From positions 1 to 17,322 of the forward strand of contig JAEWHR010000245.1 in assembly GCA_023387655.1 (NCBI GenBank): DNA of 17,322 nt. The letters are read 5' to 3'. Both the position numbers and the translations under genes were made by a program. Below, in pieces: positions 1 to 5,976 of this stretch. A model generated the notes under the pieces. That model saw nothing but the letters and a program-made list of their open reading frames with translations. It did not search any database and had not been told where the DNA came from. Numbering within the stretch: the first letter of the stretch is position 1; each line of letters starts with the position of its first letter. The stretch is from Bacillota bacterium. Lineage in GTDB: Bacteria > Bacillota > Clostridia > Lachnospirales > Lachnospiraceae.

Positions 1-106
1 TAATTTAATTTATCGTTGAATTTATAGCCGATTCCACAAACAGTAACAAATCCTGCTGATTTTCTATAATAGCAGTCGTTACAGTACAAGACTTTTTGAT
101 AGTCAT

Positions 107-1114
107 TCAACGTTTTGTAGAAAGAATAGTTGTTTTTGCACACTCTGAATTTCTCAATATTGCACGTCCTACACCAATCATATCTGCTTTTTCGGTTTTT
201 AATAATTCTTCTGCAACTTCCGCTTCTAGAATACCGCCTGTAAGTATCACAGGAACATTAACTACCTTTTTTATTTCTTCTGTAAGTTCGCTAAAATATC
301 CCTGTTCTTTCGCATTTGGTCTGATGTAGGTACAAAATCCCCCAGAAATATCTAATAAGTCAATTCCTGCTTTCTCAAATTCTTTACAGGCATATATACT
401 ATCTTGAACAGTAATTCCACCCTCCATATAATCACAAGCACCCAATCTTAATGCGATAGGATAATGTTCACCAACAACTTTACGGATTGCTTCTATGATT
501 TCTAAATGAAGCTGTATTCTTCCTTGAATTGATGTGCCATTGTATTTATCCTGTCGTTTATTTGTCAATGGAGAAAAAAACTGATTTAATAAATATCCAT
601 GTGCTGAATGAATTTCGACACCATCATAGCCAGCTTTTTTAGCTCTTAATGCGGACATAGCAAAACTATCTATAATTCTTTGAATATCGGTCTGTGTCAT
701 TTCTTTTGGTAAATATTCTGCTACACCTGCTCTTGGCACTTTTATTGAACTTGCACTTAAGGGTTCATATCCTGTTATTTCTTTTTTGGTTGCTCCGCCT
801 GCATGATTAATCTGTGCAAATACCTTAGTATTATTTTTATGAATAGATAAGACCAGATTTTTTAGTCCCTCTATGTCAGTATCTTTAGAAATGGATAACT
901 GTTCCTTGCTTGCCTTGCCCTCTGGACTGACGAAACTATGCTCTGTAATAATCAGTCCGATATATCCGTATCTTGATTTTTCAGAATAATATTCACAAAG
1001 GTTTTCAGTTACGTTTCCGTTCTGATCCGCTTTTGCAGTCGCCATAGGTGGCATAACTAGGCGATTTTTAATTTCTATGTTCCCTACTGTAATAGGGCTG
1101 TTCAATAAACTCAT
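107..1114 (-). CDS. NADH:flavin oxidoreductase, Old Yellow Enzyme family
   Basis: Predicted FMN-dependent ene-reductase/NAD(P)H oxidoreductase with a single TIM-barrel domain (335 residues), lacking the C-terminal Fe-S and NADH-dehydrogenase-like parts of the long BaiCD-type enzymes. Visible family marks are KNRLVMPPMAT near residues 16-26, AQINHAGG at 100-107, the substrate/FMN His pair H169 and H172 followed by Y174 in HSAHGYLLNQFFSP, R223 in the barrel, LTGG at 291-294 and GVGRA at 314-318. The ATG has AGGAGG six bases upstream. The gene is divergent from an HxlR regulator, a pairing typical of electrophile or quinone detoxification reductases; the true substrate is unknown. The C-terminus ends at a TGA, but another frame stays open from there to the window edge (see findings), so a frameshifted longer protein is possible. 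Confidence 0.9.
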   Translation of the reverse strand: MSLLNSPITVGNIEIKNRLVMPPMATAKADQNGNVTENLCEYYSEKSRYGYIGLIITEHSFVSPEGKASKEQLSISKDTDIEGLKNLVLSIHKNNTKVFAQINHAGGATKKEITGYEPLSASSIKVPRAGVAEYLPKEMTQTDIQRIIDSFAMSALRAKKAGYDGVEIHSAHGYLLNQFFSPLTNKRQDKYNGTSIQGRIQLHLEIIEAIRKVVGEHYPIALRLGACDYMEGGITVQDSIYACKEFEKAGIDLLDISGGFCTYIRPNAKEQGYFSELTEEIKKVVNVPVILTGGILEAEVAEELLKTEKADMIGVGRAILRNSECAKTTILSTKR

Positions 1115-1221
1115 TATACTTCCTCCTTCATTTCTTCTTGTCTAATCCCATTATAATGTGTTATGCTCGATTTGATAAGAACGTACTTTTATGATAGATA
1201 CTATCCAAAAGGAGAGTTAGA
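1115..1221. promoter_or_regulatory. divergent promoter region with candidate HxlR operator
   Basis: Minus-strand promoter for the flavin oxidoreductase: TATAAT at 1155-1150 with TTATCA at 1178-1173, a 17-base spacer. On the plus strand TATGAT at 1190-1195 is a possible -10 for the regulator, without a convincing -35. A palindrome GATAG-ATA-CTATC lies at 1193-1205, between this -10 and the ribosome site, and is a candidate binding site for the HxlR protein. Assignment of the site is inference. Confidence 0.5.
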
Positions 1222-1572
1222 ATGGAAAAATCAAATAAATGCAATGAAAAGACGGTTGATGTTCGTCCTTTTGCTTATGCTATTTCGCTAATTGAAGGAA
1301 AATGGAAAATGCACATTTTATTCTGGTTATGGAAAAAAGAAGTTTTACGATATAGTGAGTTGAAACGTGCATTAGGAAATGTGACACATAAAATGCTTAG
1401 TAATCAACTAAAAGAGATGGAAAACAATGGAGTTATTATCCGCAAAGAATATCCACAAGTACCGCCTAAAGTAGAGTATACTCTTTCTGATACAGGAAAA
1501 AGCATGATGCCTATTCTTAGTTCTTTCTGTAAGTGGGGTGCAGAACACATACCAAAAGATTGGAATATATAG
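1222..1572 (+). CDS. HxlR-family winged-helix transcriptional regulator
   Basis: A 116-residue MarR-like/HxlR winged-helix repressor or activator. The family signature is clear: ISLIEGKWKMHILFWL near residues 22-37 (the usual GGKW region), RYSELKRAL at the wing-helix entry, VTHKMLSNQLKEMENNGVI as the recognition helix and following strand, and EYTLSDTGKSMMPIL near the end. There is one cysteine close to the N-terminus (C7). In the characterised HxlR members YodB and HypR an N-terminal cysteine senses quinones or disulfide stress, so redox sensing is plausible here. GGAGAG lies seven bases before the ATG. It is transcribed away from the flavin oxidoreductase and probably controls it. Confidence 0.9.
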   Translation: MEKSNKCNEKTVDVRPFAYAISLIEGKWKMHILFWLWKKEVLRYSELKRALGNVTHKMLSNQLKEMENNGVIIRKEYPQVPPKVEYTLSDTGKSMMPILSSFCKWGAEHIPKDWNI

Positions 1573-1653
1573 AAGTTGCATAATAAAACAAGCGACAGCA
1601 CTCTTGACCTTTATTCCTCCTGATTACCCTACACAGAAAATTAATTCCCTGTC

Positions 1654-1785
1654 AATCAATTAGCGAATAAGTTTTAGAAGTAATTAATAAGCGAATAAAT
1701 TCTAGACAATTTATTGGCGAATAAATTTTAGAATAATTAATTAGCGAATCAATCAGAAATAATTAATTAGCGTATAAATTTTAGA
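1654..1785. repeat. degenerate tandem repeat, about five units of 26-28 bp
   Basis: Five imperfect copies resembling ATTAGCGAATAAATTTTAGA. The GCG trinucleotide recurs at 1663, 1691, 1717, 1744 and 1770, giving periods of 28, 26, 27 and 26 bp. The last unit runs directly into the TTGACA box at 1786. The array is very AT-rich and non-coding. It may be curved or regulator-binding DNA upstream of the promoter; function unknown. Confidence 0.8.
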
Positions 1786-1814
1786 TTGACAAAAAGAAAC
1801 CAAGGTGATAAAGT
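1786..1814 (+). promoter_or_regulatory. predicted sigma-A promoter for the DUF3793-flavodoxin unit
   Basis: A perfect TTGACA (1786-1791), a 17-base spacer and TAAAGT (1809-1814) as a weak -10 (four of six bases match). Predicted start of transcription is near 1821, just before the first GTTAG-N6-CTAAC palindrome, so a protein bound there would block the promoter. Confidence 0.5.
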
Positions 1815-1839
1815 GTAAATAAGTTAGATAGAACTAACC

Positions 1840-1867
1840 ATATATGCGGAGTAGAATCCGCATATAT
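1840..1867 (+). other. perfect 11-bp hairpin in leader
   Basis: ATATATGCGGA (1840-1850) pairs perfectly with TCCGCATATAT (1857-1867) around the six-base loop GTAGAA. There is no T-run after it, so it is not a terminator on this strand. It lies between operator-like repeats one and two and would be within the transcript from the predicted promoter. Confidence 0.6.
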
Positions 1868-1920
1868 TTAAAAGTATGAGTTAGTCGTTTCTAACTCACT
1901 AAAAACAAGTGTAACATTTT

Positions 1921-1948
1921 GCGGAACGTAAGGTTACCGCTTTTCTTT
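1921..1948 (+). terminator. terminator-like hairpin in leader (possible attenuator)
   Basis: GCGG-AAC (1921-1927) pairs with GTT-A-CCGC (1933-1940), leaving loop GTAAG and one bulged A, followed by TTTTCTTT (1941-1948). It lies about 75 bases before the DUF3793 start and after the predicted promoter, so it could stop transcription early. GTAAC at 1911-1915 can pair instead with GTTAC at 1933-1937, a short alternative fold that would disrupt the stem. Confidence 0.4.
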
Positions 1949-2021
1949 GAAATAAAAGTTAGATGAAACTAACTAAATTACACCTTTTATCAGAAGCTAT
2001 ATTATAGTAAGGAGTATATCA

Positions 2022-2576
2022 ATGAGTATAGAACGATATTTAATCGAACATTGTTCTCCGACATTAGCATCATTAAAGACTGGAAATCTATTTGGATTCG
2101 ATTACGATTGTGAAAGTGACTTGATTGCTCATGTTAAGGAGTGGAACGACCATTTAAATCACAAAGGTGTGTTTGTTGAAGCTTTGAGGGTAAAAAATAA
2201 GAGAGCGCTAATTTATGTTTATCGAAGAGATAGACTTGCTGCAGACTTGAAAAAAGAAGGGGTTGCAGAGTTTTTAAAAAATTATGGCTATGTTGATGAC
2301 AATATTGATGTTGCTTTAAAAATACTGAATAAACATCTGTGTGAACGAGAGGATTTTCCACATGAAATTGGTTTATTCCTTGGCTATCCACTTGGTGATG
2401 TGATAGGTTTTATTGAAAATAGAGGAAAAAATCCAAAGTGTACAGGTTGTTGGAAAGTGTATAGTGATGTGTGTGAGGCACAAAAATTATTTTATTGTTT
2501 TAAACAATGTACTACAGAGTTTACACATCTTTGGAATCAAGGCAAGTCTGTTTGGCAGTTAACAGTAGCCGCATAA
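2022..2576 (+). CDS. DUF3793 family protein
   Basis: A 184-residue protein of unknown function. I recognise the DUF3793 pattern from HEIGLFLGYPLGDVIGFIEN (residues 114-133), followed by the cysteine motif C140-TG-C143-W and VYSDVCEAQKLF. Further cysteines are C11, C30, C107, C151 and C163, so metal or Fe-S binding or redox activity is possible, though nothing proves it. There are no membrane segments or signal peptide. AAGGAG sits seven bases before the ATG. A flavodoxin gene follows after 28 bases and is probably co-transcribed. From recollection, DUF3793 genes in Clostridia are often found close to flavodoxin or ferrous-iron (Feo) genes, which suggests an iron-limitation role; that link is inference. 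Confidence 0.8.
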   Translation: MSIERYLIEHCSPTLASLKTGNLFGFDYDCESDLIAHVKEWNDHLNHKGVFVEALRVKNKRALIYVYRRDRLAADLKKEGVAEFLKNYGYVDDNIDVALKILNKHLCEREDFPHEIGLFLGYPLGDVIGFIENRGKNPKCTGCWKVYSDVCEAQKLFYCFKQCTTEFTHLWNQGKSVWQLTVAA

Positions 2577-2604
2577 AAATGTTTATAGAAAAGAGGATAT
2601 TAAT

Positions 2605-3030
2605 ATGAGTAAAATTGCAGTTATATATTGGAGTGAAACCGGTAATACGGAAGCTATGGCAAAACATGTTGTAGAAGGTGCAAAAGAAGCAGGGGCAGAA
2701 GTAAGATTATTTACAGCAACTGAATTTTCAAAGGATTTGGTAGATGAATTTGATGCATTAGCCTTTGGTTGCCCTGCCTCGGGATCAGAACAATTAGAAG
2801 AGACTGAGTTTGAGCCAATGTTTACTTCTATAGAATCGAATCTTAATGGAAAAAGGATTGCTTTATTTGGTTCCTATGGATGGGGTGATGGTGAATGGAT
2901 GCGAACATGGGAAGAAACCTGTGCTTCCGATGGTGCCATTCTAGTACACGATAGTGTTATTTGTAACGATGAACCAGATGATAGAGTAAAAAATGCATGT
3001 GCTCAATTAGGAAAAGCACTTGTGATGTAA
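2605..3030 (+). CDS. short-chain flavodoxin
   Basis: A 141-residue cytoplasmic FMN electron carrier that can replace ferredoxin, often when iron is scarce. The phosphate-binding loop is SETGNTE (residues 10-16). The first isoalloxazine loop is GCPASGSEQLEE (55-66) and the second is GSYGWGDGEWM (89-99), with the aromatic residues expected to stack on FMN. Length matches short-chain clostridial flavodoxins. A purine-rich site (AGAGGA) precedes the ATG. It follows the DUF3793 gene at 28 bases on the same strand with no promoter apparent between them, so the two probably form one operon under the operator-rich leader upstream. Confidence 0.95.
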   Translation: MSKIAVIYWSETGNTEAMAKHVVEGAKEAGAEVRLFTATEFSKDLVDEFDALAFGCPASGSEQLEETEFEPMFTSIESNLNGKRIALFGSYGWGDGEWMRTWEETCASDGAILVHDSVICNDEPDDRVKNACAQLGKALVM

Positions 3031-3073
3031 GTGGATAAAGCATCTAAGCATTGTAGTTTTATAAAGCTATGAT

Positions 3074-3106
3074 AAATCAATTTCCAAAGGATAACCATTG
3101 ATTTTT
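3074..3106 (+). terminator. probable terminator of the DUF3793-flavodoxin unit
   Basis: AAATCAAT (3074-3081) pairs with ATTGATTT (3097-3104) around a 15-base loop, and the stem's T-run continues to 3106. The stem is AT-only except for one C-G pair, so termination would be weak. Confidence 0.4.
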
Positions 3107-3188
3107 ACGATGAACGTATTAAAATTATCAGTTATAGTAAATGTTAATTTTGGTAAAGCTATCAATAATTACAATAGGAGGCTGATAT

Positions 3189-3986
3189 ATGAAACTAAGT
3201 GAAAAAATAGTATTAGTTACCGCATCTACAAGAGGCATTGGTCTTGCATGCGTTAAGCGTTTTGCAAAAGAAGGTGCTACTGTATACATGGGAGCAAGAA
3301 ATTTAGAAAAAGCAGAGACGGTTACAAAGGAGTTACAAAAAGAAGGTTATAAGGTTAAAACCGTTTATAACGACGCTACGGTAAAAGAAAGCTATCATTC
3401 TATGGTAGAAGAAGTGATAAAACAAGAGGGTAGGATTGATGTATTAGTAAATAACTTTGGGACCTCAAATCCAAGAAAGGATTTGGATATTAAGTCTACA
3501 GAGTATGCTGAATATATAGGAACCATAGATATGAACCTAGCTAGTGTGTTTTTAGCAACACAGGCGGTAGTACCTCATATGGCAGCAAATGGTGGTGGAA
3601 GTATTATTAATATCTCCTCCATTGGTGGAATACGTCCTGATATATCCCAGATAGCATATGGTACAAGTAAGGCTGCAATTAATTACTTAACAAAACTTAT
3701 TGCTGTACAGTGCGCTAGAGATAACATCCGTTGTAATGCTGTATTGCCAGGTATGACAGCAACAGATGCTGTTAATGAAAACTTATCAGATGAATTTAAA
3801 GAGTTCTTCTTAAAGCATACTCCAATTAGACGTATGGGTACTCCAGAAGAAATTGCTGGTACAGTGTTATACTTTGCAAGTGATGATTCTGCGTATACAA
3901 CAGGTCAGATTGTAGATGTCTCCGGTGGTTTTGGATTACCAACACCAGTTTATGGGGATATGATTGCGATGAAGAGTAAGAGATAG
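3189..3986 (+). CDS. SDR oxidoreductase, 7-alpha-hydroxysteroid dehydrogenase-like
   Basis: A 265-residue classical short-chain dehydrogenase/reductase. The nucleotide loop is TASTRGIG (11-18) in place of the common TGxxxGIG. NNFG is at 88-91, N116 and S144 complete the active site with Y157 and K161 (YGTSK). After strand 2 comes YMGARN, with R37 and no acidic residue, which favours NADP(H). The unusual TASTRGIGLA start, VNNFGT, PDIS-I-YG, RCNAVLPG-ATDA and the SGG...PTPVY tail closely recall the 7-alpha-HSDH of Clostridium absonum as I remember it. Bile acids may therefore be substrates, but the enzyme could act on another alcohol; no other bile-acid gene is present here. AGGAGG lies seven bases before the ATG. 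It appears to be a single-gene unit. Confidence 0.85.
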   Translation: MKLSEKIVLVTASTRGIGLACVKRFAKEGATVYMGARNLEKAETVTKELQKEGYKVKTVYNDATVKESYHSMVEEVIKQEGRIDVLVNNFGTSNPRKDLDIKSTEYAEYIGTIDMNLASVFLATQAVVPHMAANGGGSIINISSIGGIRPDISQIAYGTSKAAINYLTKLIAVQCARDNIRCNAVLPGMTATDAVNENLSDEFKEFFLKHTPIRRMGTPEEIAGTVLYFASDDSAYTTGQIVDVSGGFGLPTPVYGDMIAMKSKR

Positions 3987-3988
3987 TC

Positions 3989-4034
3989 ATATAATTGGGC
4001 TTTTGCAAATTAATTTGCAAAAGCCCAATTATAT
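3989..4034. terminator. bidirectional terminator, perfect 46-bp palindrome
   Basis: A perfect inverted repeat with 23-bp arms and no unpaired centre (axis between 4011 and 4012). The core is GGGCTTTTGCAAATT and its complement, flanked on both sides by AATTATAT-type tracts. It stands between the SDR gene and the convergent PPC-domain gene and would terminate both. Confidence 0.8.
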
Positions 4035-4127
4035 TGTGCGCCCAGCATGGGCGAAATCTTCTAATTTCCTTTACTGATTCAACTTAATCTGAGCAAATTA
4101 ATGTATCGTTCTTTTGAAAACTCTAAT

Positions 4128-4550
4128 TTATAGGAATTTCATCAAATTAAGTCCAATTTCCTCATCAAATTCGCGCTCTACAATACCATCCATAACGGTT
4201 AAAATCAATTCACCAGTTCCGCTAATAATGGCTTTATTTAGATGGCCACCGTATACATTTCCGTTTTCATCCGATACACTAATATGAAAGTGGGTATAAA
4301 CTTCGCCCTTCATAGTTGTAATGGTTCCACCAAGGGATACGATTTCTAAATCACCTTCAAAAATATAGCTTTTATACGTTTTATTTGAAGTTTCAAAAAC
4401 ACCTGCTGTGACTTTCCCACAGGCACCAAGTCCATTTAAAGTTGCAAGTCTTATCTGCTCTTTCTTTGCTAATTCTTTAATCTTCGTAACAATATCTTCG
4501 CCACGATCTAAACGAATTACATAATGGTTTTCAAATCTGCGATAGTCCAT
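4128..4550 (-). CDS. PPC/DUF296-domain protein
   Basis: A 140-residue single-domain protein of the PPC (plants and prokaryotes conserved, DUF296) family, which forms trimers and in bacteria often binds a metal. The metal site pattern is present: H87 and H89 in YTHFHIS and H103 in GGHL. ATLNGLGACGKVTAGVF (36-52) and LEIVSLGGTI (68-77) match the conserved core. The bacterial form has no AT-hook, so DNA binding is not implied. The role is unknown. GAAGG lies about seven bases before the ATG at 4550. It is convergent with the SDR gene and divergent from the lrgAB operon. A TATAAT at 4619-4614 on this strand is a possible -10, with no good -35. Confidence 0.85.
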   Translation of the reverse strand: MDYRRFENHYVIRLDRGEDIVTKIKELAKKEQIRLATLNGLGACGKVTAGVFETSNKTYKSYIFEGDLEIVSLGGTITTMKGEVYTHFHISVSDENGNVYGGHLNKAIISGTGELILTVMDGIVEREFDEEIGLNLMKFL

Positions 4551-4625
4551 AACAAACCTTCTTTCTTGTTATCATCAACTTTGTTTCTACGAGATATTAA
4601 ATCTATCAAGTTAATTATACATGAT

Positions 4626-4709
4626 AATGAAACCAAATGCATATAGAAAAAAGAATGAAACCAAATGCATATAGAAAAAAGAATGAAACCAAATACATGT
4701 AGAAAAAAG
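4626..4709. repeat. three tandem 28-bp repeats
   Basis: Units start at 4626, 4654 and 4682 with no spacers. Copies one and two are identical. Copy three differs at two positions (ATGCATAT becomes ATACATGT). Each has ATGAAACC, the palindrome ATGCAT and an A-run of six. The array ends one base before the TTGACA box of the lrgA promoter. Function is unknown; recent slippage duplication or phased regulator sites are both possible. Confidence 0.95.
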
Positions 4710-4710
4710 A

Positions 4711-4739
4711 TTGACAGATAAAAAGAGTAGGAGTAATAT
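4711..4739 (+). promoter_or_regulatory. predicted sigma-A promoter of lrgAB-gntR
   Basis: A perfect TTGACA (4711-4716), a 17-base spacer and TAATAT (4734-4739). Predicted start of transcription is near 4746, three bases before the 17-bp palindrome. Confidence 0.6.
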
Positions 4740-4748
4740 TCAATCAGG

Positions 4749-4765
4749 AATTGGTAGTACCAATT
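4749..4765. promoter_or_regulatory. PdhR/LldR-type operator
   Basis: AATTGGTAGTACCAATT is a perfect palindrome with 8-bp arms around one central G. It matches the pattern AATTGGT-N3-ACCAATT known for the E. coli pyruvate sensor PdhR, a GntR/FadR-family protein. It lies directly after the predicted transcription start of an operon whose third gene encodes a regulator of that family, so autorepression relieved by pyruvate or a related acid is the natural reading. Confidence 0.7.
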
Positions 4766-4863
4766 ATGACTCTAATATAAGAAATATTTTAATCGTGCTC
4801 ATTCCTTATTTTGGGATGGACATGATGATACATAAAAATACACATAAGAATGGAGAAAAAGTT

Positions 4864-5256
4864 ATGAAATATGTTCGGCAATTTGGAATTATTCTGGCGG
4901 TAACATTTGTGGGAGAGGTGCTTAAATATTATATTCCTTTACCAATTCCAGCAAGTATTTATGGGTTGGTTATAATGTTAGGTCTCTTGATGACTAAAAT
5001 AGTACCTGTAAAGTCCGTGAAAGATGCAGGTAGCTTCTTAATTGAAATAATGTCACTTATGTTTATTCCAGCGGGTGTCGGATTAATGATTTCTTGGAAT
5101 GAGATCAGCGATATTTGGCTACCATTGGTTCTTATTATTATCATAACTACTGTGGTTGTTATGGTTGTGACAGGTAGAATTACACAAAAGGTTATAATGC
5201 ATGACAATAAAAAGGAAAAGAAGCCTAATGTGGAACTGAAAGGAGAAGAGAGATAA
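4864..5256 (+). CDS. lrgA: LrgA/CidA family membrane protein
   Basis: A 130-residue holin-like integral membrane protein with four predicted helices (roughly residues 6-22, 27-45, 60-78 and 84-104) and a charged cytoplasmic tail. YYIPLPIPASIYGLVIMLGL (23-42) and FIPAGVGLM (68-76) are family hallmarks. LrgA works with LrgB; in Bacillus subtilis the homologous pair PftAB imports pyruvate, elsewhere LrgAB is linked to murein hydrolase control. I choose the ATG at 4864, preceded by GGAGA, because it gives the usual family length. An in-frame TTG at 4711 would put the -35 box and the operator inside the coding region and is not credible. The stop codon abuts the lrgB start. Confidence 0.9.
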   Translation: MKYVRQFGIILAVTFVGEVLKYYIPLPIPASIYGLVIMLGLLMTKIVPVKSVKDAGSFLIEIMSLMFIPAGVGLMISWNEISDIWLPLVLIIIITTVVVMVVTGRITQKVIMHDNKKEKKPNVELKGEER

Positions 5257-5949
5257 ATGAATGAGTTTATGGGTAATTCTTTGTTTTTTGGGGTTGGAAT
5301 AAGCCTGTTAGGATATGAAATTGGACTATTATTAAAAAAGAAATGGAAACTAGCAATCTTTAATCCACTACTCATATCAATCGTGTTTGTGATTGGAGTT
5401 CTATCTTTATTCGATGTACAATACGAAACTTACGAAGAAGGAGCAAAATATCTTAGCTATCTTTTGACTCCAGCGACAGTATGTCTTGCAATACCTTTGT
5501 ATGAACAAATGGAATTATTAAAACAACATAAAAAGGCTATCTTCCTAGGAATCATATCCGGGGTATTCACTAGTCTTCTTAGCGTTCTTCTACTCTGTAC
5601 TTTATTTCAATTTACCCATGAACAATACGTGACTCTACTCCCTAAATCAATTACAACTGCAATTGGTATGGGGGTTTCAAAGGAGCTTGGAGGAATTGTA
5701 ACTATAACAGTAGCGGTCATAATAATTACCGGTGTACTTGGCAATATGATTGCAGAAACAGTTTGTAGGGTGTTTCGTATTACACATCCAGTAGCCAAGG
5801 GGATTGCCATTGGAACATCAGCTCATGCTGTTGGTACAGCGAAAGCACTTGAGATGGGAGAAATTGAAGGGGCAATGAGTAGTCTTTCCATTGCAGTATC
5901 TGGTTTATTAACCGTAATTGGAGCCTCTATCTTTACAAATTTTATGTAG
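5257..5949 (+). CDS. lrgB: LrgB/CidB family membrane protein
   Basis: A 230-residue polytopic inner-membrane protein, the usual LrgB length. Hallmarks are the conserved LLPKSITTAIGMGVSKELGG near residues 127-146, the VTIT-AVIIITGVLGNM helix, and GIAIGTSAHAVGTAKALEMGEIEGAMSSL near 193-221. It forms the transport or channel unit with LrgA. The ATG directly follows the lrgA stop codon; its ribosome site (AAAGGAGAAGAG) lies in the end of lrgA, so translation is probably coupled. With the PdhR-like operator upstream, a pyruvate or lactate transporter of the PftAB type is the favoured role; control of autolysis remains an alternative. Confidence 0.92.
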   Translation: MNEFMGNSLFFGVGISLLGYEIGLLLKKKWKLAIFNPLLISIVFVIGVLSLFDVQYETYEEGAKYLSYLLTPATVCLAIPLYEQMELLKQHKKAIFLGIISGVFTSLLSVLLLCTLFQFTHEQYVTLLPKSITTAIGMGVSKELGGIVTITVAVIIITGVLGNMIAETVCRVFRITHPVAKGIAIGTSAHAVGTAKALEMGEIEGAMSSLSIAVSGLLTVIGASIFTNFM

Positions 5950-5976
5950 TTGAAAGGAAGAGTTAAGGTTTATCTT

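Larger units (their letters stand above)
1823..1973. promoter_or_regulatory. three GTTAG-N6-CTAAC inverted repeats (candidate operators)
   Basis: Palindromes with the same half-sites and the same six-base spacing occur at 1823-1838 (spacer ATAGAA), 1880-1895 (spacer TCGTTT, flanked by three further pairing bases on each side) and 1958-1973 (spacer ATGAAA). I noticed no other copy in the window by eye. Three copies ahead of one gene, one at the predicted transcription start, look like operators for a dimeric repressor. GTTAG/CTAAC half-sites recall DtxR/IdeR-type metalloregulator boxes, and the downstream flavodoxin fits iron control; the regulator itself is not identified. The same repeats could also fold as RNA hairpins. 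Confidence 0.55.
1573..2021. other. long intergenic region upstream of the DUF3793 gene
   Basis: No credible gene lies in these 449 bases. The first 80 bases show nothing clear, not even a convincing terminator for the HxlR gene. The rest holds a degenerate tandem repeat (1654-1785), a promoter (1786-1814) and a hairpin-rich leader (1823-1992), each listed separately. Confidence 0.7.
4551..4863. other. divergent intergenic region between PPC gene and lrgA
   Basis: These 313 bases hold a possible minus-strand -10 (4619-4614), three 28-bp tandem repeats (4626-4709), the lrgA promoter (4711-4739), a PdhR-type operator (4749-4765) and an untranslated leader of about 100 bases ending at the lrgA ribosome site. 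No gene is credible here. Confidence 0.7.

Noticed and set aside
1404..1601. Minus-strand ORF of 65 codons with AGGAGG upstream
   Set aside because: It lies almost wholly antisense to the HxlR gene, its GTG start is about 14 bases from the AGGAGG, and the protein looks like a shadow frame.
1947..1975. Second promoter with TTGAAA at 1947-1952
   Set aside because: At a 17- or 18-base spacing the -10 would be TAACTA or AACTAA, too poor a match to claim.
4626..4709. CRISPR array of three 28-bp repeats
   Set aside because: The units are directly adjacent with no spacers, and no cas genes are near.
4711..4863. N-terminal extension of lrgA starting at TTG 4711
   Set aside because: It would turn the -35 box, the -10 box and the perfect operator palindrome into coding sequence and give an LrgA far longer than the family. 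ATG 4864 with GGAGA upstream fits better.
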